A stretch of DNA of 64,000 nucleotides from Natronobacillus azotifigens (lineage in GTDB: Bacteria > Bacillota > Bacilli > Bacillales > Amphibacillaceae): assembly GCF_026805325.1 (NCBI RefSeq), contig NZ_JAPRAT010000008.1:48046-112045 (forward strand). Direction: 5' to 3'. The notes under the pieces were generated by a model, which saw nothing but the letters and a program-made list of their open reading frames with translations, searched no databases and was not told the origin of the DNA. This document shows, in pieces, positions 19,411 through 27,706 of the stretch (position 1 is its first letter; every line of letters starts with the position of its first letter). The translations under genes and the position numbers were made by a program.

Positions 19411-20514
19411 TTATTGATGTGAGACGTTGCTTTGTAATTGGTTATTTCGTTCATATCGCTCGAACGCAAGGTTGATCAGGCGATCGATCAAGTCCGGATA
19501 CGAAATTCCGCTAATGCCCCATAATCTTGGATACATACTAATTTTTGTGAAACCAGGAATCGTGTTCACTTCATTCACAACCAAACTTCCATCTTCCTTC
19601 ATAAAGAAATCAACCCGAGCCATCCCCTCACATTCTAGGGTTTGATATACGTTAATTGCCGCTGCTTGGACTCTACTCGTTTGTTCCTCTGGCATTTCGG
19701 CAGGAGCTGCCAATTTCGCCCCTGTTTCATCAATGTATTTCGATTCATAAGAATAAAAATCTGTTTGTGGTAATATTTCACCTGGTAAAGACGCAATGGG
19801 ATGTTCATTCCCTAAAACTGCACATTCAATCTCACGACCAACAACCGCTTCTTCCACTAATACTTTATGGTCAAATAAGAAGGCTTCACTTAATCCCGCA
19901 TGAAAAGATTCTTCATTCTCGACTTTACTGACACCAACAGAAGAACCTTGATTAGCTGGTTTAATAAATAAAGGTAAACCAAGTTCTGCTTTTACTTGAT
20001 CAAAAGAAATATCCTTTTGTTGATGTTTTTTGAATGTGAGTCCTTTGGCAACATTTATCTTCGCTTCTCTTAATAAGCGTTTCGCGATATCTTTATCCAT
20101 ACTAATTGCTGATCCTAATAAATCTGTGCCGACAAACGGCATATTTAATGTCCGAAGCAACCCTTGTAAACTACCGTCTTCCCCTAACGTTCCGTGAACA
20201 ATCGGAAAAATGACATCTACTTGCTCTAGTAACGACTCACTTGCTACATTCAGTAATTGATCTCGCGTTTGTCCTGGAATGACTGCCACTTGCTGATTTG
20301 TTTTATTTAAACGAATTGTTTTCGGATCATCTTCATTTTCTAAATAAGTGGAAGAATCACTTACATGCCACTTTCCAGCCTTATCTACTCCCAACAGAAT
20401 CACTTCGTATTTTTCTCGATCAATTGCATCAACAATGTTTTTCGCAGATTGCAAGGATACTTCATGTTCTGCTGACTTACCACCAAAAACAATACCCACT
20501 CTTATTTTACTCAT
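19411..20514 (-). CDS. ddl: D-alanine--D-alanine ligase
   Basis: 367 residues, ATP-grasp fold. FGGKSAEHEVSLQSA at residues 10-24, PIVHGTLGEDGSLQGLL near 104, KPANQGSSVGVSKV near 184 and the omega-loop YSYESKYID near 247 are present. The loop Tyr is the residue associated with D-Ala as second substrate rather than D-lactate, so normal vancomycin-sensitive peptidoglycan precursors are expected. Metal-binding VNEVNTIPGFT near 320. It stands alone, with AGGAGG before the ATG. Confidence 0.96.
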   Translation of the reverse strand: MSKIRVGIVFGGKSAEHEVSLQSAKNIVDAIDREKYEVILLGVDKAGKWHVSDSSTYLENEDDPKTIRLNKTNQQVAVIPGQTRDQLLNVASESLLEQVDVIFPIVHGTLGEDGSLQGLLRTLNMPFVGTDLLGSAISMDKDIAKRLLREAKINVAKGLTFKKHQQKDISFDQVKAELGLPLFIKPANQGSSVGVSKVENEESFHAGLSEAFLFDHKVLVEEAVVGREIECAVLGNEHPIASLPGEILPQTDFYSYESKYIDETGAKLAAPAEMPEEQTSRVQAAAINVYQTLECEGMARVDFFMKEDGSLVVNEVNTIPGFTKISMYPRLWGISGISYPDLIDRLINLAFERYERNNQLQSNVSHQ

Positions 20515-20541
20515 GATGATCCTCCTTATTAAAGGTTACCT

Positions 20542-20580
20542 AAAAAAGTTTGACAAAATAAAACTGCGTTAAACTTTTTT
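20542..20580. terminator. Inverted repeat upstream of ddl, possible bidirectional terminator
   Basis: Arms AAAAAAGTTTGAC and GTTAAACTTTTTT with an AT-rich loop. It lies in the 5' region of ddl, so it is either a leader terminator or an operator-like structure. Confidence 0.5.
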
Positions 20581-20628
20581 GTTTCTCTTATTCATTCTAT
20601 TTTTTTGACAAATACTATTTTTCATAGA

Positions 20629-20668
20629 AAGGCGACTCTAGTCTTCACATGTACCAAAGCCGCCTTTA
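20629..20668 (-). terminator. Terminator of the DUF4064 gene
   Basis: AAAGGCG and CGCCTTT arms with an internal partial stem, right after the stop at 20673. Confidence 0.7.
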
Positions 20669-20672
20669 CTGA

Positions 20673-21104
20673 TTATAAATCAGCCAATCGTTCTTCTTTT
20701 GGTTTACGTACTAAACACATAATACCTGCTGCGATGTAAAATACGCTAGCAAACAAGGCCATTTCTAACAGACCAAGTGCGGAAATAACTCCCGTTAGGA
20801 TGAAGATGATCCCTGCCGCTTTCGGTCTTTTGTTTCCTTTTAAGAAGACTAATGCAACAATACCTGCGATTAGAGCAAGAATAGACACAACCGCAATCAT
20901 TGTTCCGTTGAAGCTTAGTGTTTCTAACATCGTTTCATAGTCGGGAAAATTGACCTCAGGATTCGATGCTACTAACTCTTGATACACATTCTCAGAGAAT
21001 TCATCATAATTTTGAAGCATTATCATCCCTATACCAATCAAACCAAAGAAGCCATAAATTACAGCACCAATAATTCCTAGTACTATTTCACCTGTACGTT
21101 TCAT
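20673..21104 (-). CDS. DUF4064 family membrane protein
   Basis: 143 residues with four hydrophobic segments (about 7-29, 68-90, 95-113 and 117-132) and an outside loop between the first two that carries the acidic NYDEFSENVYQEL stretch. This is the DUF4064 layout (MKRTGEIVLGIIGA opening). Role unknown. Monocistronic, with AGAGGGG before the ATG and its own terminator. Confidence 0.75.
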   Translation of the reverse strand: MKRTGEIVLGIIGAVIYGFFGLIGIGMIMLQNYDEFSENVYQELVASNPEVNFPDYETMLETLSFNGTMIAVVSILALIAGIVALVFLKGNKRPKAAGIIFILTGVISALGLLEMALFASVFYIAAGIMCLVRKPKEERLADL

Positions 21105-21252
21105 ATTAATATTTTTCCCCTCTCATTAATTTGACCACAATAACTAGATGAGCATTTTTTTCATTCCATTCTATTTTATCATATTCACACAGTAAACCAC
21201 TATTACTTTCCATATGATATTCACTATATTTTGAGCAATTTCTTATAGAAGA

Positions 21253-21325
21253 AAATTTTAATCAGGGAGAATGTACTCACTGATTGTTCCCTTATACCAT
21301 TTGAGGTGCTAGCCTTTCTCTCCTC
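21253..21325. repeat. Decayed copy of repeat family A
   Basis: TTTTAATCAGGGAGAATG, ACTCACTGATTGTTCCC, then CCATTTGAGGTGCTAGC follow the order of the A element (hairpin 1, then the GGGGTGCTAGCG block) with many substitutions. The + frame over 21306-21635 that begins here looks non-coding. Confidence 0.55.
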
Positions 21326-21554
21326 AACCTCAACAACTTTATATTCTTGTTGTTTCAAATCAGGATTGTTACTGAAGGTTGCTTACTCCGAGAAAAAGCA
21401 AAACTTGATGGAGAAAGATTTTAAGAATGAAACAAAGTACAATTATTCCGCAGGCCTTTTTAGAAAAAGAACACGTGTATCCTCTGGTTTTCTCATTAAC
21501 TTACGACAAGAAAGCGTTTACTTTAATTTTTTTCAAAAAATTCGGTCAAAACAC

Positions 21555-21618
21555 TTGAAATTTCAGAAAATTAAGCTTATGATAATTAACATAACTTGTA
21601 ATGTTATAAAACCTTACA
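21555..21618 (+). promoter_or_regulatory. glnK-amtB promoter with GlnR/TnrA operator
   Basis: -35 TTGAAA (21555-21560), 17-bp spacer and -10 TATGAT (21578-21583). TGTTATAAAACCTTACA at 21602-21618 fits the GlnR/TnrA consensus TGTNAN7TNACA fully; a degenerate half-match lies at 21575-21591. The full site is downstream of the predicted transcription start, which suggests repression rather than the upstream activation seen at B. subtilis nrgAB. Confidence 0.7.
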
Positions 21619-21636
21619 TGAAAGGGGAGTTGTAAA

Positions 21637-21978
21637 ATGAAAAAAGTTGAGGCGATTATTCGGCCTGAAAAGTTTCAAGCTTTGCGCGACAAATTAGCTG
21701 AAATTGGAATTGGAGGTATTACGGTTACAGAGGTTGCTGGTACCGGAAAACAAAAAGGACAGACAGGTGTTTTCCGCGGAACGACTTTTGAAATTCAATT
21801 ATTACCAAAAATTAAAGTGGAAACAGTCGTCCCCGCCACAAAGTTAGAAGAAGTTGTTGATTTGATTCTTGCAACTTGTAGCACTGAAAAAATCGGAGAC
21901 GGAAAGATATTCATTTATCCAGTCGAAGATGCTATTCGTATTAGAACAGGCGAACGCGGCCAAGATGCAGTTCTTTAA
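21637..21978 (+). CDS. glnK: P-II family nitrogen regulatory protein
   Basis: 113 residues. KKVEAIIRPEKF opening, the T-loop region (~37-55) and the C-terminal signature GDGKIFIYPVEDAIRIRTGERG (positions ~88-109) are typical of PII. Residue 51, the Tyr uridylylated in enteric GlnB/GlnK, is Phe here (RGTTFEIQL), so control by uridylylation is not expected; ligand-dependent docking to AmtB is. AAAGGGGAG precedes the ATG, and amtB starts 21 nt later. Confidence 0.95.
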   Translation: MKKVEAIIRPEKFQALRDKLAEIGIGGITVTEVAGTGKQKGQTGVFRGTTFEIQLLPKIKVETVVPATKLEEVVDLILATCSTEKIGDGKIFIYPVEDAIRIRTGERGQDAVL

Positions 21979-21999
21979 TAAAAAAAGGAGAGGGTTTCT

Positions 22000-23361
22000 A
22001 TGTTAAAGAAAGTTGGACTTTTACTTTTTATCAGTTTATTACTCGCAGCTCCAGCATATGCAGAAACAGGAGAAGCAGTAACACAAGGTACGGTTGATAT
22101 GATTTGGGTTATGCTTGCTGCGTTTTTAGTATTCTTCATGCATGCAGGTTTCGCAATGGTTGAGTCAGGCTTTACTAGAGCGAAAAACTCATTAAATATC
22201 ATTATGAAAAACTTTTTAACAATCAGCATTGGACCGATTTTATTTTTCCTCATCGGTTATGGAATTATGTTTGGTAGTTCAGCTGGTTCATTTATTGGAT
22301 CTGATGGATTTTTACTAGACGGCGTTGAAGATATCGGATTTTTCGTCTTCCAAGCAATGTTCGTTGCAACTTGTGCTACGATCATTTCAGGTGCAGTAGC
22401 AGAGCGTATGAAGTTAGGTATGTACGTATTAATCGTTATCGCAATGACTGCTTTCATTTACCCTGTTGTCGGTCACTGGATTTGGTCAGATGACGGTTGG
22501 TTAGTAAACTTAGGCTTCAGTGATTTTGCAGGATCAACAGTCGTTCACTTGACTGGTGCTGTCGGAGCTCTTACCGTTGTACTATTCTTAGGAGCTCGTC
22601 TTGGTAAATATACTGGCAATAAAATTAATGTTATCCCTGGACACAATATTCCAATGGGCGCATTAGGGGTATTTATCCTTTGGTTGGGTTGGTTTGGTTT
22701 TAATGGTGGTAGTACATTAGAAGCAGATCCAACACTAATTCCAATGGTTGTTGCGACAACCTTAATGGCAAGTGCTGGTGGTTTAATCGCAACTGCTCTC
22801 TATTCACAACTACGCTTTAAACATGTGGATGCATCGTTATCACTTAATGGTGTGTTAGCTGGTTTAGTCGGGGTTACAGCAGGTACGGCAGAAGTTTCTA
22901 TTGTCGGAGCTATTATCATCGGTTTAATCTCTGGTGTTATTTTAGTAGAAGGGATTACCTTCTTTGATACCAAACTAAAAATTGACGATCCTGTAGGTGC
23001 TCTTTCCGTTCACGGTCTTTGCGGTATTTGGGGTACACTAGCAGTCGGGTTATTCTCTCTAGATACTGGTTTATTTTACGGATTCGGACCTGAACAACTA
23101 GGTGTTCAAGCAATTGGTGTTATTGCAGTTATCGCTTGGACAATGGCTACAGTAGGGCTAGTCACTTTTATCATCACTCGCTTCTCTTCTATTCGCGTAT
23201 CAGAAGAAGAAGAAATTTCAGGCTTGGATATCGCTGAACATGGATCTAACGCTTATGAGTTTAAAGATTCATTAGTAACGAAAGAGTCTGTTTCCTCAAA
23301 CAGTGGGTTCGGATTAGCAGATCGTTTGAATAATCTTTCGGAAGATAAAGTTCCATCTTAA
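22000..23361 (+). CDS. amtB: Ammonium transporter
   Basis: 453 residues. A cleavable-type signal sequence (LLLFISLLLAAPAYAE) is followed by about eleven TM helices. Channel residues are visible: Asp in FSDFAGSTVVHLTG with the first pore His (near residue 183), and the second in GALSVHGLCGIWGT (near 333). It imports ammonium under nitrogen limitation; the C-terminal tail carries the conserved cytosolic segment that binds PII. Co-transcribed with glnK and followed by a terminator. Confidence 0.96.
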   Translation: MLKKVGLLLFISLLLAAPAYAETGEAVTQGTVDMIWVMLAAFLVFFMHAGFAMVESGFTRAKNSLNIIMKNFLTISIGPILFFLIGYGIMFGSSAGSFIGSDGFLLDGVEDIGFFVFQAMFVATCATIISGAVAERMKLGMYVLIVIAMTAFIYPVVGHWIWSDDGWLVNLGFSDFAGSTVVHLTGAVGALTVVLFLGARLGKYTGNKINVIPGHNIPMGALGVFILWLGWFGFNGGSTLEADPTLIPMVVATTLMASAGGLIATALYSQLRFKHVDASLSLNGVLAGLVGVTAGTAEVSIVGAIIIGLISGVILVEGITFFDTKLKIDDPVGALSVHGLCGIWGTLAVGLFSLDTGLFYGFGPEQLGVQAIGVIAVIAWTMATVGLVTFIITRFSSIRVSEEEEISGLDIAEHGSNAYEFKDSLVTKESVSSNSGFGLADRLNNLSEDKVPS

Positions 23362-23438
23362 TCGTAATGTTTAGTTAGTGATGTTACGTTAATAATAATT
23401 GATTTACCATTTGTTTTCCCCCTATATATATATATTTG

Positions 23439-23476
23439 GCGATTGCACAACGCAGTGCAATCGCATTTTTTCTTTT
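23439..23476 (+). terminator. Terminator of glnK-amtB
   Basis: Perfect 10-bp stem GCGATTGCAC/GTGCAATCGC, 6-nt loop, then a long T-rich tail. Confidence 0.95.
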
Positions 23477-23549
23477 TTTACAAATTTTTATTGGTCATAA
23501 TGAACTCCTAAACATTCCGAAAGCAACAATGTTTGTGAAATACCGCAGA

Positions 23550-23583
23550 AACACAAATACACCCCCTTTATCAGGAGGTGTAT
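23550..23583 (-). terminator. Terminator of the DJ-1/PfpI gene
   Basis: ATACACC/GGTGTAT arms with CTCC/GGGG extension, followed on the minus strand by TTTGTGTTT. Confidence 0.75.
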
Positions 23584-23595
23584 CTGTTCTACTAC

Positions 23596-24120
23596 TTATT
23601 CGTCTGCCAACTTGTCCGCAAAAGCTTTTACATACGGCGGTAAGTCCGGCGGCCTGCGGCTTGATATAATATGACCATCTACTACAACAGGCTCGTCATG
23701 CCACGTAGCCCCTGCATTAGTCATGTCATCTTTAATCCCTGGCGTACTTGTTACTCTTACCCCATCTAAAATCCCTGCAGAGATCAGCACCCATCCCGCA
23801 TGACAAATTTGTCCAATCGGTTTTTTCATTTGATCAAAGTGCTTAATAAACGCAAGTACTTCTGGATATCGACGTAACTTGTCTGGAGCCCAACCACCCG
23901 GCACTAAAATTGCGTCATATTTATCTACATTTACATCGGAAAAGCTCCGATCAGAATTTGCAGGCACACCGTATTTTCCCACATACTTTTTCCCTGCAAT
24001 CTCTCCAACCAAATCAACCATAGCTCCTTCTTCTTGCAACCGCAAAACTGGATACCATAATTCCAAATCTTCAAAATCATGATCAACAAGCGCAATGATT
24101 TTTTTGTTTTTTAATCGCAT
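23596..24120 (-). CDS. DJ-1/PfpI family protein (intracellular protease/deglycase-like)
   Basis: 174 residues. The nucleophile elbow is QICHAGWVLISAG (Cys ~104, followed by His), and the paired Glu lies in HDFEDLELWYPV near residue 18. ILVPGGWAPDKLRR is the family's PGG loop. Members act as stress-related proteases, deglycases or hydratases; the exact activity cannot be read from sequence. Monocistronic, good AGGAGG site. Confidence 0.9.
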   Translation of the reverse strand: MRLKNKKIIALVDHDFEDLELWYPVLRLQEEGAMVDLVGEIAGKKYVGKYGVPANSDRSFSDVNVDKYDAILVPGGWAPDKLRRYPEVLAFIKHFDQMKKPIGQICHAGWVLISAGILDGVRVTSTPGIKDDMTNAGATWHDEPVVVDGHIISSRRPPDLPPYVKAFADKLADE

Positions 24121-24218
24121 CCTCTACCTCCTTGCTAATGAATAATAAATATTGTCGCTTCTAATAATTTACCCTTTAGCAAGAAAAACAAACATCTGCC
24201 ATCGAAACAAGACTACAA

Positions 24219-24398
24219 TAAAGCGAAACTTCAATCAGTGGGGGTTTTTAGTTATTCCCCCACTGATTGTTCGCCCTACAGGATGACCTAAAGGCCCTTG
24301 AACCATTCGGGGTGCTAGCGTCCGTTACTTCCACTTAATCAGCTTTGGTTTTGACACCGTTTTAGCGTAGGAGTCTTGCGAGCGCTCGCTCAGGGATA
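24219..24398. repeat. Repeat family A, copy 1
   Basis: GCGAAACTTCAATCAGTGGG, the perfect hairpin AATCAGTGGGGG/CCCCCACTGATT (24231-24268), GGATGACCTAAAGGCCC, TTGAACCATTCGGGGTGCTAGCG (positions 24298-24320), TCCGTTACTTCCACTTAA, then a diverged end with CAGGGATA. Same order as copies at 43941, 62402 and 63722. Confidence 0.85.
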
Positions 24399-24408
24399 CA
24401 AAATTATT

Positions 24409-24714
24409 TTATTTCCGAAAACGATTTCCGATGTTCATGTTAAATAGCTCAACAATTATAACGATTGAGAATAAAATCCAACTAAACAACATGACCCGAT
24501 TAAGGGAAAAAAATTCACCAATCGAACCAACGGAAGCAATTCCTGCAAGAATAAACGCTAAATTTCCTACACCACGACAAAGAGCGTCTTGATTATATTT
24601 TTCTTTTTGTTTTTTCGTTGACGTATTGTAACCGGCAATTAACCAACTATATTGTCTATATTTAATCAAGTAACCAAGAAACATAAACAATAACACTACC
24701 AGAAAATGCATCAT
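24409..24714 (-). CDS. DUF3784 family small membrane protein
   Basis: About 101 residues with three hydrophobic segments (about 3-17, 46-64 and 74-92). The LIAGYNTSTKKQKEKYNQDALCR loop after the first helix (positions ~25-47) is the hallmark of DUF3784. GGAGG sits 8 nt before the ATG at 24714; two upstream in-frame ATGs are too close to or inside the site. Function unknown. It has no operon partner. Confidence 0.75.
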   Translation of the reverse strand: MMHFLVVLLFMFLGYLIKYRQYSWLIAGYNTSTKKQKEKYNQDALCRGVGNLAFILAGIASVGSIGEFFSLNRVMLFSWILFSIVIIVELFNMNIGNRFRK

Positions 24715-24785
24715 ACTCATATCCTCCGTTTTAAAAATCATATATATATACGATCTTAACGCCGAAAAGTTTCATTTTTGATCTA

Positions 24786-24885
24786 TAAGTCGCGTTCAAA
24801 AAGTCGTTAAATAAGAAGTAAGTGCGGTAAAGTGACGCACCACTTATCATTTGATGACTTTTTCAACACCCTCTATAACATAGCT
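24786..24885. repeat. Repeat family C (MITE-like), fullest copy
   Basis: Imperfect terminal inverted repeats GTTCAAAAAGTCGTTAAATAAG (first 12 bases strongest) and CTTATCATTTGATGACTTTT followed by TCAACACC, enclosing a ~35-bp core. No coding capacity. Related halves at 19360-19408 and 27590-27660. Confidence 0.65.
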
Positions 24886-24897
24886 ACTTAACACTTC

Positions 24898-24957
24898 AAA
24901 AAAGGCTTATCCCTCCGTCTTGAAGAGCGAAATCATAAGGTAGGGATGCTTTTTTGC
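24898..24957 (-). terminator. Terminator of the thi operon
   Basis: On the minus strand GCATCCCT pairs with AGGGATAAGC (2-nt bulge), followed by CTTTTTT. It lies 35-95 nt after the thiE stop. Confidence 0.65.
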
Positions 24958-24991
24958 AAAAAATACACGTATTGAAAAAATTATCGATCTA

Positions 24992-25633
24992 CTATTTTCG
25001 ATATTCACGACGCATGGATTCAACCATGACACGAGGTTTACGAGCTAAACTAATCGCAGAAATAACAGATACTCCGTCTGCGCCAGCTTGTCTGATGGAA
25101 CGTATTTTAGACAAATCGATACCACCAATTGCCACCATTGGTATCGATGGAACTGCAGCTCGAACGCTACGTATTCCGTATAACCCTATCGGGGTTTTTG
25201 CATCCGATTTTGTAGCTGTTGCAAAAACAGGACCAACACCTATATATGTGGCACCATCATCTACCGCTTGAACGGCTTCTTCAACTGATGTTGCTGATAC
25301 ACCGATGATTAAATCCGAACGGAGTTTTTTAATTTCCTCTACCGCTTGATCGTCTTGCCCCACATGTACACCGTCTGCATTGAGCTTTATCGCCAAATCA
25401 ATATCATCATTCACAATAAATGGAACTTGGTAAGATTGACACATCTCTTGCATTTGGCGAGCTAACTCTTCTTTTTCTTCACCTGTTTTCGCATACATTC
25501 CCTTTTCACGAAACTGAAAACACGTTATCCCACCAGCTAGTGCCTCTGACAATATTTCTAGCGGATCTTCGCCGCCACAATTATTGCTACCCATAATAAA
25601 ATATACTGCTAATTGTGAAACATCAAATTTCAT
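24992..25633 (-). CDS. thiE: Thiamine-phosphate synthase
   Basis: 213 residues, TIM barrel. Couples HMP-PP and HET-P to thiamine monophosphate. CFQFREKG (near residue 36), VNDDIDLAIKLNADGVHVGQDD (near 75-96), GVSATSVEEA, YIGVGPVFATATKSDA (diphosphate binding) and AIGGI are present. Last gene of thiD-thiM-thiE; its start overlaps thiM by 11 nt. The three enzymes form a salvage-and-join route for the two thiamine halves. Confidence 0.96.
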   Translation of the reverse strand: MKFDVSQLAVYFIMGSNNCGGEDPLEILSEALAGGITCFQFREKGMYAKTGEEKEELARQMQEMCQSYQVPFIVNDDIDLAIKLNADGVHVGQDDQAVEEIKKLRSDLIIGVSATSVEEAVQAVDDGATYIGVGPVFATATKSDAKTPIGLYGIRSVRAAVPSIPMVAIGGIDLSKIRSIRQAGADGVSVISAISLARKPRVMVESMRREYRK

Positions 25634-26429
25634 GATTTTGTACCTCTAACTGCATTTTCTCCAATACATGAACACTTGTTGTTTGGGACAGAGCATCGAG
25701 AAAAGCCATTTGAAAACTACCTGGTTGATCGGCCTTCTCGACCGCAAATTCGGCCGCTACACTATAAAAACTAGCCGCTGCCACCGCACTAACAACCGTC
25801 TCTTTTCCTACTGCTAAAAATGCAGCTACTACAGAACTCAATAAACAGCCAGTCCCCGTAACTTTTGTCAATAATGGTGTGCCATTCGACAAGATAGCCA
25901 AAGCGTTTTGATCCGCAATGACATCCTGCTCACCAGTAACAAGCACAGCCGTGCCTAACTTTCTTACAGCTGTTTTAGCTATCTTGACAGCATCCATATT
26001 ACCAGTCGCATCCACCCCTCTAACCTCTGCATCCATACCAGCTAATTGACTAATTTCACCGGAATTTCCTCGAACTAACGTGATGGATACTTCATTTAAA
26101 ATTCTTTCTGCCGCTTGATTACGAAACGGCGTTGCGCCTACACCAACCGGATCAAACACTACCGGAATTCCTTTCTCATTTGCCGATCTTCCCGCCAATA
26201 TCATTGCTTCAACTTGATCGATCGTTAGTGTACCGATATTAATTAATAATGCATCCGCAATGCTTGCCATATCCGCCACTTCTCTTACATCATTCGCCAT
26301 AACAGGAGCTGCGCCAATCGCGTACAATCCGTTAGCCGTGAAGTTCATTACTACTTGATTCGTAATATTGTGCACCAACGGCTGCTTTACCTTTATCTGT
26401 TCGATGATTTCCCCAATCTCTTCTTTCAT
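25623..26429 (-). CDS. thiM: Hydroxyethylthiazole kinase
   Basis: About 268 residues. Phosphorylates hydroxyethylthiazole. NITNQVVMNFTANGLYAIGAAPVM (positions ~23-46), DPVGVGAT (near 124) and the GTGCLLSS anion hole with catalytic Cys region (near 194) are typical. A longer frame from 26477 exists, but AAAAGGAGG 7-8 nt before ATG 26429 fixes the start, 2 nt after the thiD stop. Confidence 0.96.
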   Translation of the reverse strand: MKEEIGEIIEQIKVKQPLVHNITNQVVMNFTANGLYAIGAAPVMANDVREVADMASIADALLINIGTLTIDQVEAMILAGRSANEKGIPVVFDPVGVGATPFRNQAAERILNEVSITLVRGNSGEISQLAGMDAEVRGVDATGNMDAVKIAKTAVRKLGTAVLVTGEQDVIADQNALAILSNGTPLLTKVTGTGCLLSSVVAAFLAVGKETVVSAVAAASFYSVAAEFAVEKADQPGSFQMAFLDALSQTTSVHVLEKMQLEVQNHEI

Positions 26430-26431
26430 TA

Positions 26432-27256
26432 TTAGTCCTCCTTTTTGTTTGGTAATTCTTTTAATCGGTGACCCCAATGGTTCGTAGGTCCACTACCTAA
26501 CCCAAGATTCAGTGGATACTGAATCGCATCTGTGATAAAATCCTTCGCTAGTGCAGTTGCTTCAACAATTGATTTCCCTTTCGCTAATTCAGCAGAAATC
26601 GCCGCAGAAAAAGTACACCCAGTCCCATGTGTATGCTTCGTTTCAAAACGATCAGCTTCTAGATAATGGACATTACCATCAACGTAGAGCACATCTACTG
26701 CCTTTCCAGCTAGATGCCCCCCTTTTACAACCGCTGCCTTTGCACCTAAATCTTTCACAATGGTCTGGGCAGCTTTTTCTAGATCAGATAAATCAGAAAT
26801 TTTAAAATCAACAAGAATTTCTGCTTCCGGGACATTTGGCGTAACGATAGTTGCAAGTGGAACTAGCAACTCACGAATGACACGACGCGATTCTTCATTC
26901 ATTAACGCATCTCCACTCGTTGCTACCATAACAGGATCGATTATATAAGGGATGTCAGGATGTTTTTTTACATAAGATGCAATTAACTCCATCATCTCAA
27001 TTGTTGATATCATTCCAGTTTTTATCGCGCTTGGTTCAATGTCTGTAAAAACCGCTTGAAGTTGCTGATCAATAAAGTCGATCGGTAAATGCTCAACAGC
27101 CTTTACCCCCAATGTGTTTTGCGCGACCACCGAAGTCACTACACTCATCCCATAAACTTCACGTTCCTGAAATGTTTTTAAATCAGCTTGAATTCCAGCC
27201 CCTCCAGTCGGATCTGTCCCAGCAATCGTAAGTGCGGTTACTATTTTCGTCATCAT
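26432..27256 (-). CDS. thiD: HMP / HMP-phosphate kinase
   Basis: 274 residues, ribokinase-like. ALTIAGTDPTGGAGIQADLKTF at residues ~7-28, DPVMVATSGDALM near 107 and the HTHGTGCTFSAAISAEL active-site loop near 210. It phosphorylates hydroxymethylpyrimidine twice for ThiE. First gene of the thi operon, downstream of the TPP riboswitch. The C-terminus fits ThiD rather than pyridoxal kinase PdxK, whose sequences also group here. Confidence 0.94.
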   Translation of the reverse strand: MMTKIVTALTIAGTDPTGGAGIQADLKTFQEREVYGMSVVTSVVAQNTLGVKAVEHLPIDFIDQQLQAVFTDIEPSAIKTGMISTIEMMELIASYVKKHPDIPYIIDPVMVATSGDALMNEESRRVIRELLVPLATIVTPNVPEAEILVDFKISDLSDLEKAAQTIVKDLGAKAAVVKGGHLAGKAVDVLYVDGNVHYLEADRFETKHTHGTGCTFSAAISAELAKGKSIVEATALAKDFITDAIQYPLNLGLGSGPTNHWGHRLKELPNKKED

Positions 27257-27364
27257 ATATCCCCCTCACATTATTGTGCTCACCTTTTCCCATCAGAGAA
27301 CAGGATGAAAGAACTTACTTGAATCTATTTCATAATCTAATTCAAAATATCGCATGAAAAATCA

Positions 27365-27396
27365 CAAAAAACCGCATCCATAAATATGGAGCGGTT
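27365..27396 (-). terminator. Expression-platform terminator of the TPP riboswitch
   Basis: Stem AACCGC(A)TCCA/TGGA(G)CGGTT followed on the minus strand by a TTTTTTG run, between aptamer and thiD. Confidence 0.9.
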
Positions 27397-27435
27397 CAAC
27401 CTATCGCTATCCTAAAAAACAAGCATAGCTACCAG

Positions 27436-27527
27436 CTCCACTTCCCTACGTTGGTACTAACCAAATTCAGGTTCAAAGGGACCAAAGAGTATACTCTTTA
27501 TCTCAGCTAATTAGCGCCCCTAGTGGT
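27436..27527 (-). promoter_or_regulatory. TPP riboswitch (THI element)
   Basis: The minus strand shows the canonical blocks ACTAGGGGCGCT, GCTGAGATAAAG, CCCTTTGAACCTGA, TTGGTTAGTACCAACG and TAGGGAAGTGG in order. Controls thiD-thiM-thiE. Confidence 0.97.
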
Positions 27528-27589
27528 AAAAATATATTATTGTACATAGAATACGTGTTCAAAAATCAATTGATTAGCAACAATGGTTA

Positions 27590-27660
27590 AGCTTTCAAAA
27601 ACCTGATGAACAAACGAAGAAATGTGCACTTAACTTTTGGTTGCTTTTTTTAACACCTAT
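27590..27660. repeat. Shorter copy of repeat family C
   Basis: TTTCAAAAACCTGATGAAC at the left and GTTGCTTTTTTTAACACC at the right mirror the ends of the 24786-24885 copy, with a shortened core holding AATGTGCACTTAAC. Confidence 0.45.
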
Positions 27661-27706
27661 TATTACTAAATCATCTATACTCGATCTTGTCAAACGAAAG
27701 GGTCTA

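Noticed and set aside
21306..21635. 109-codon + frame ahead of glnK
   Set aside because: Starts in a decayed family A repeat and runs through the glnK promoter and operator; no ribosome site.
24219..24398. Family A copies as ordinary terminators
   Set aside because: They are far longer than terminators, share sequence as well as structure, lack T-runs and also occur between divergent genes.
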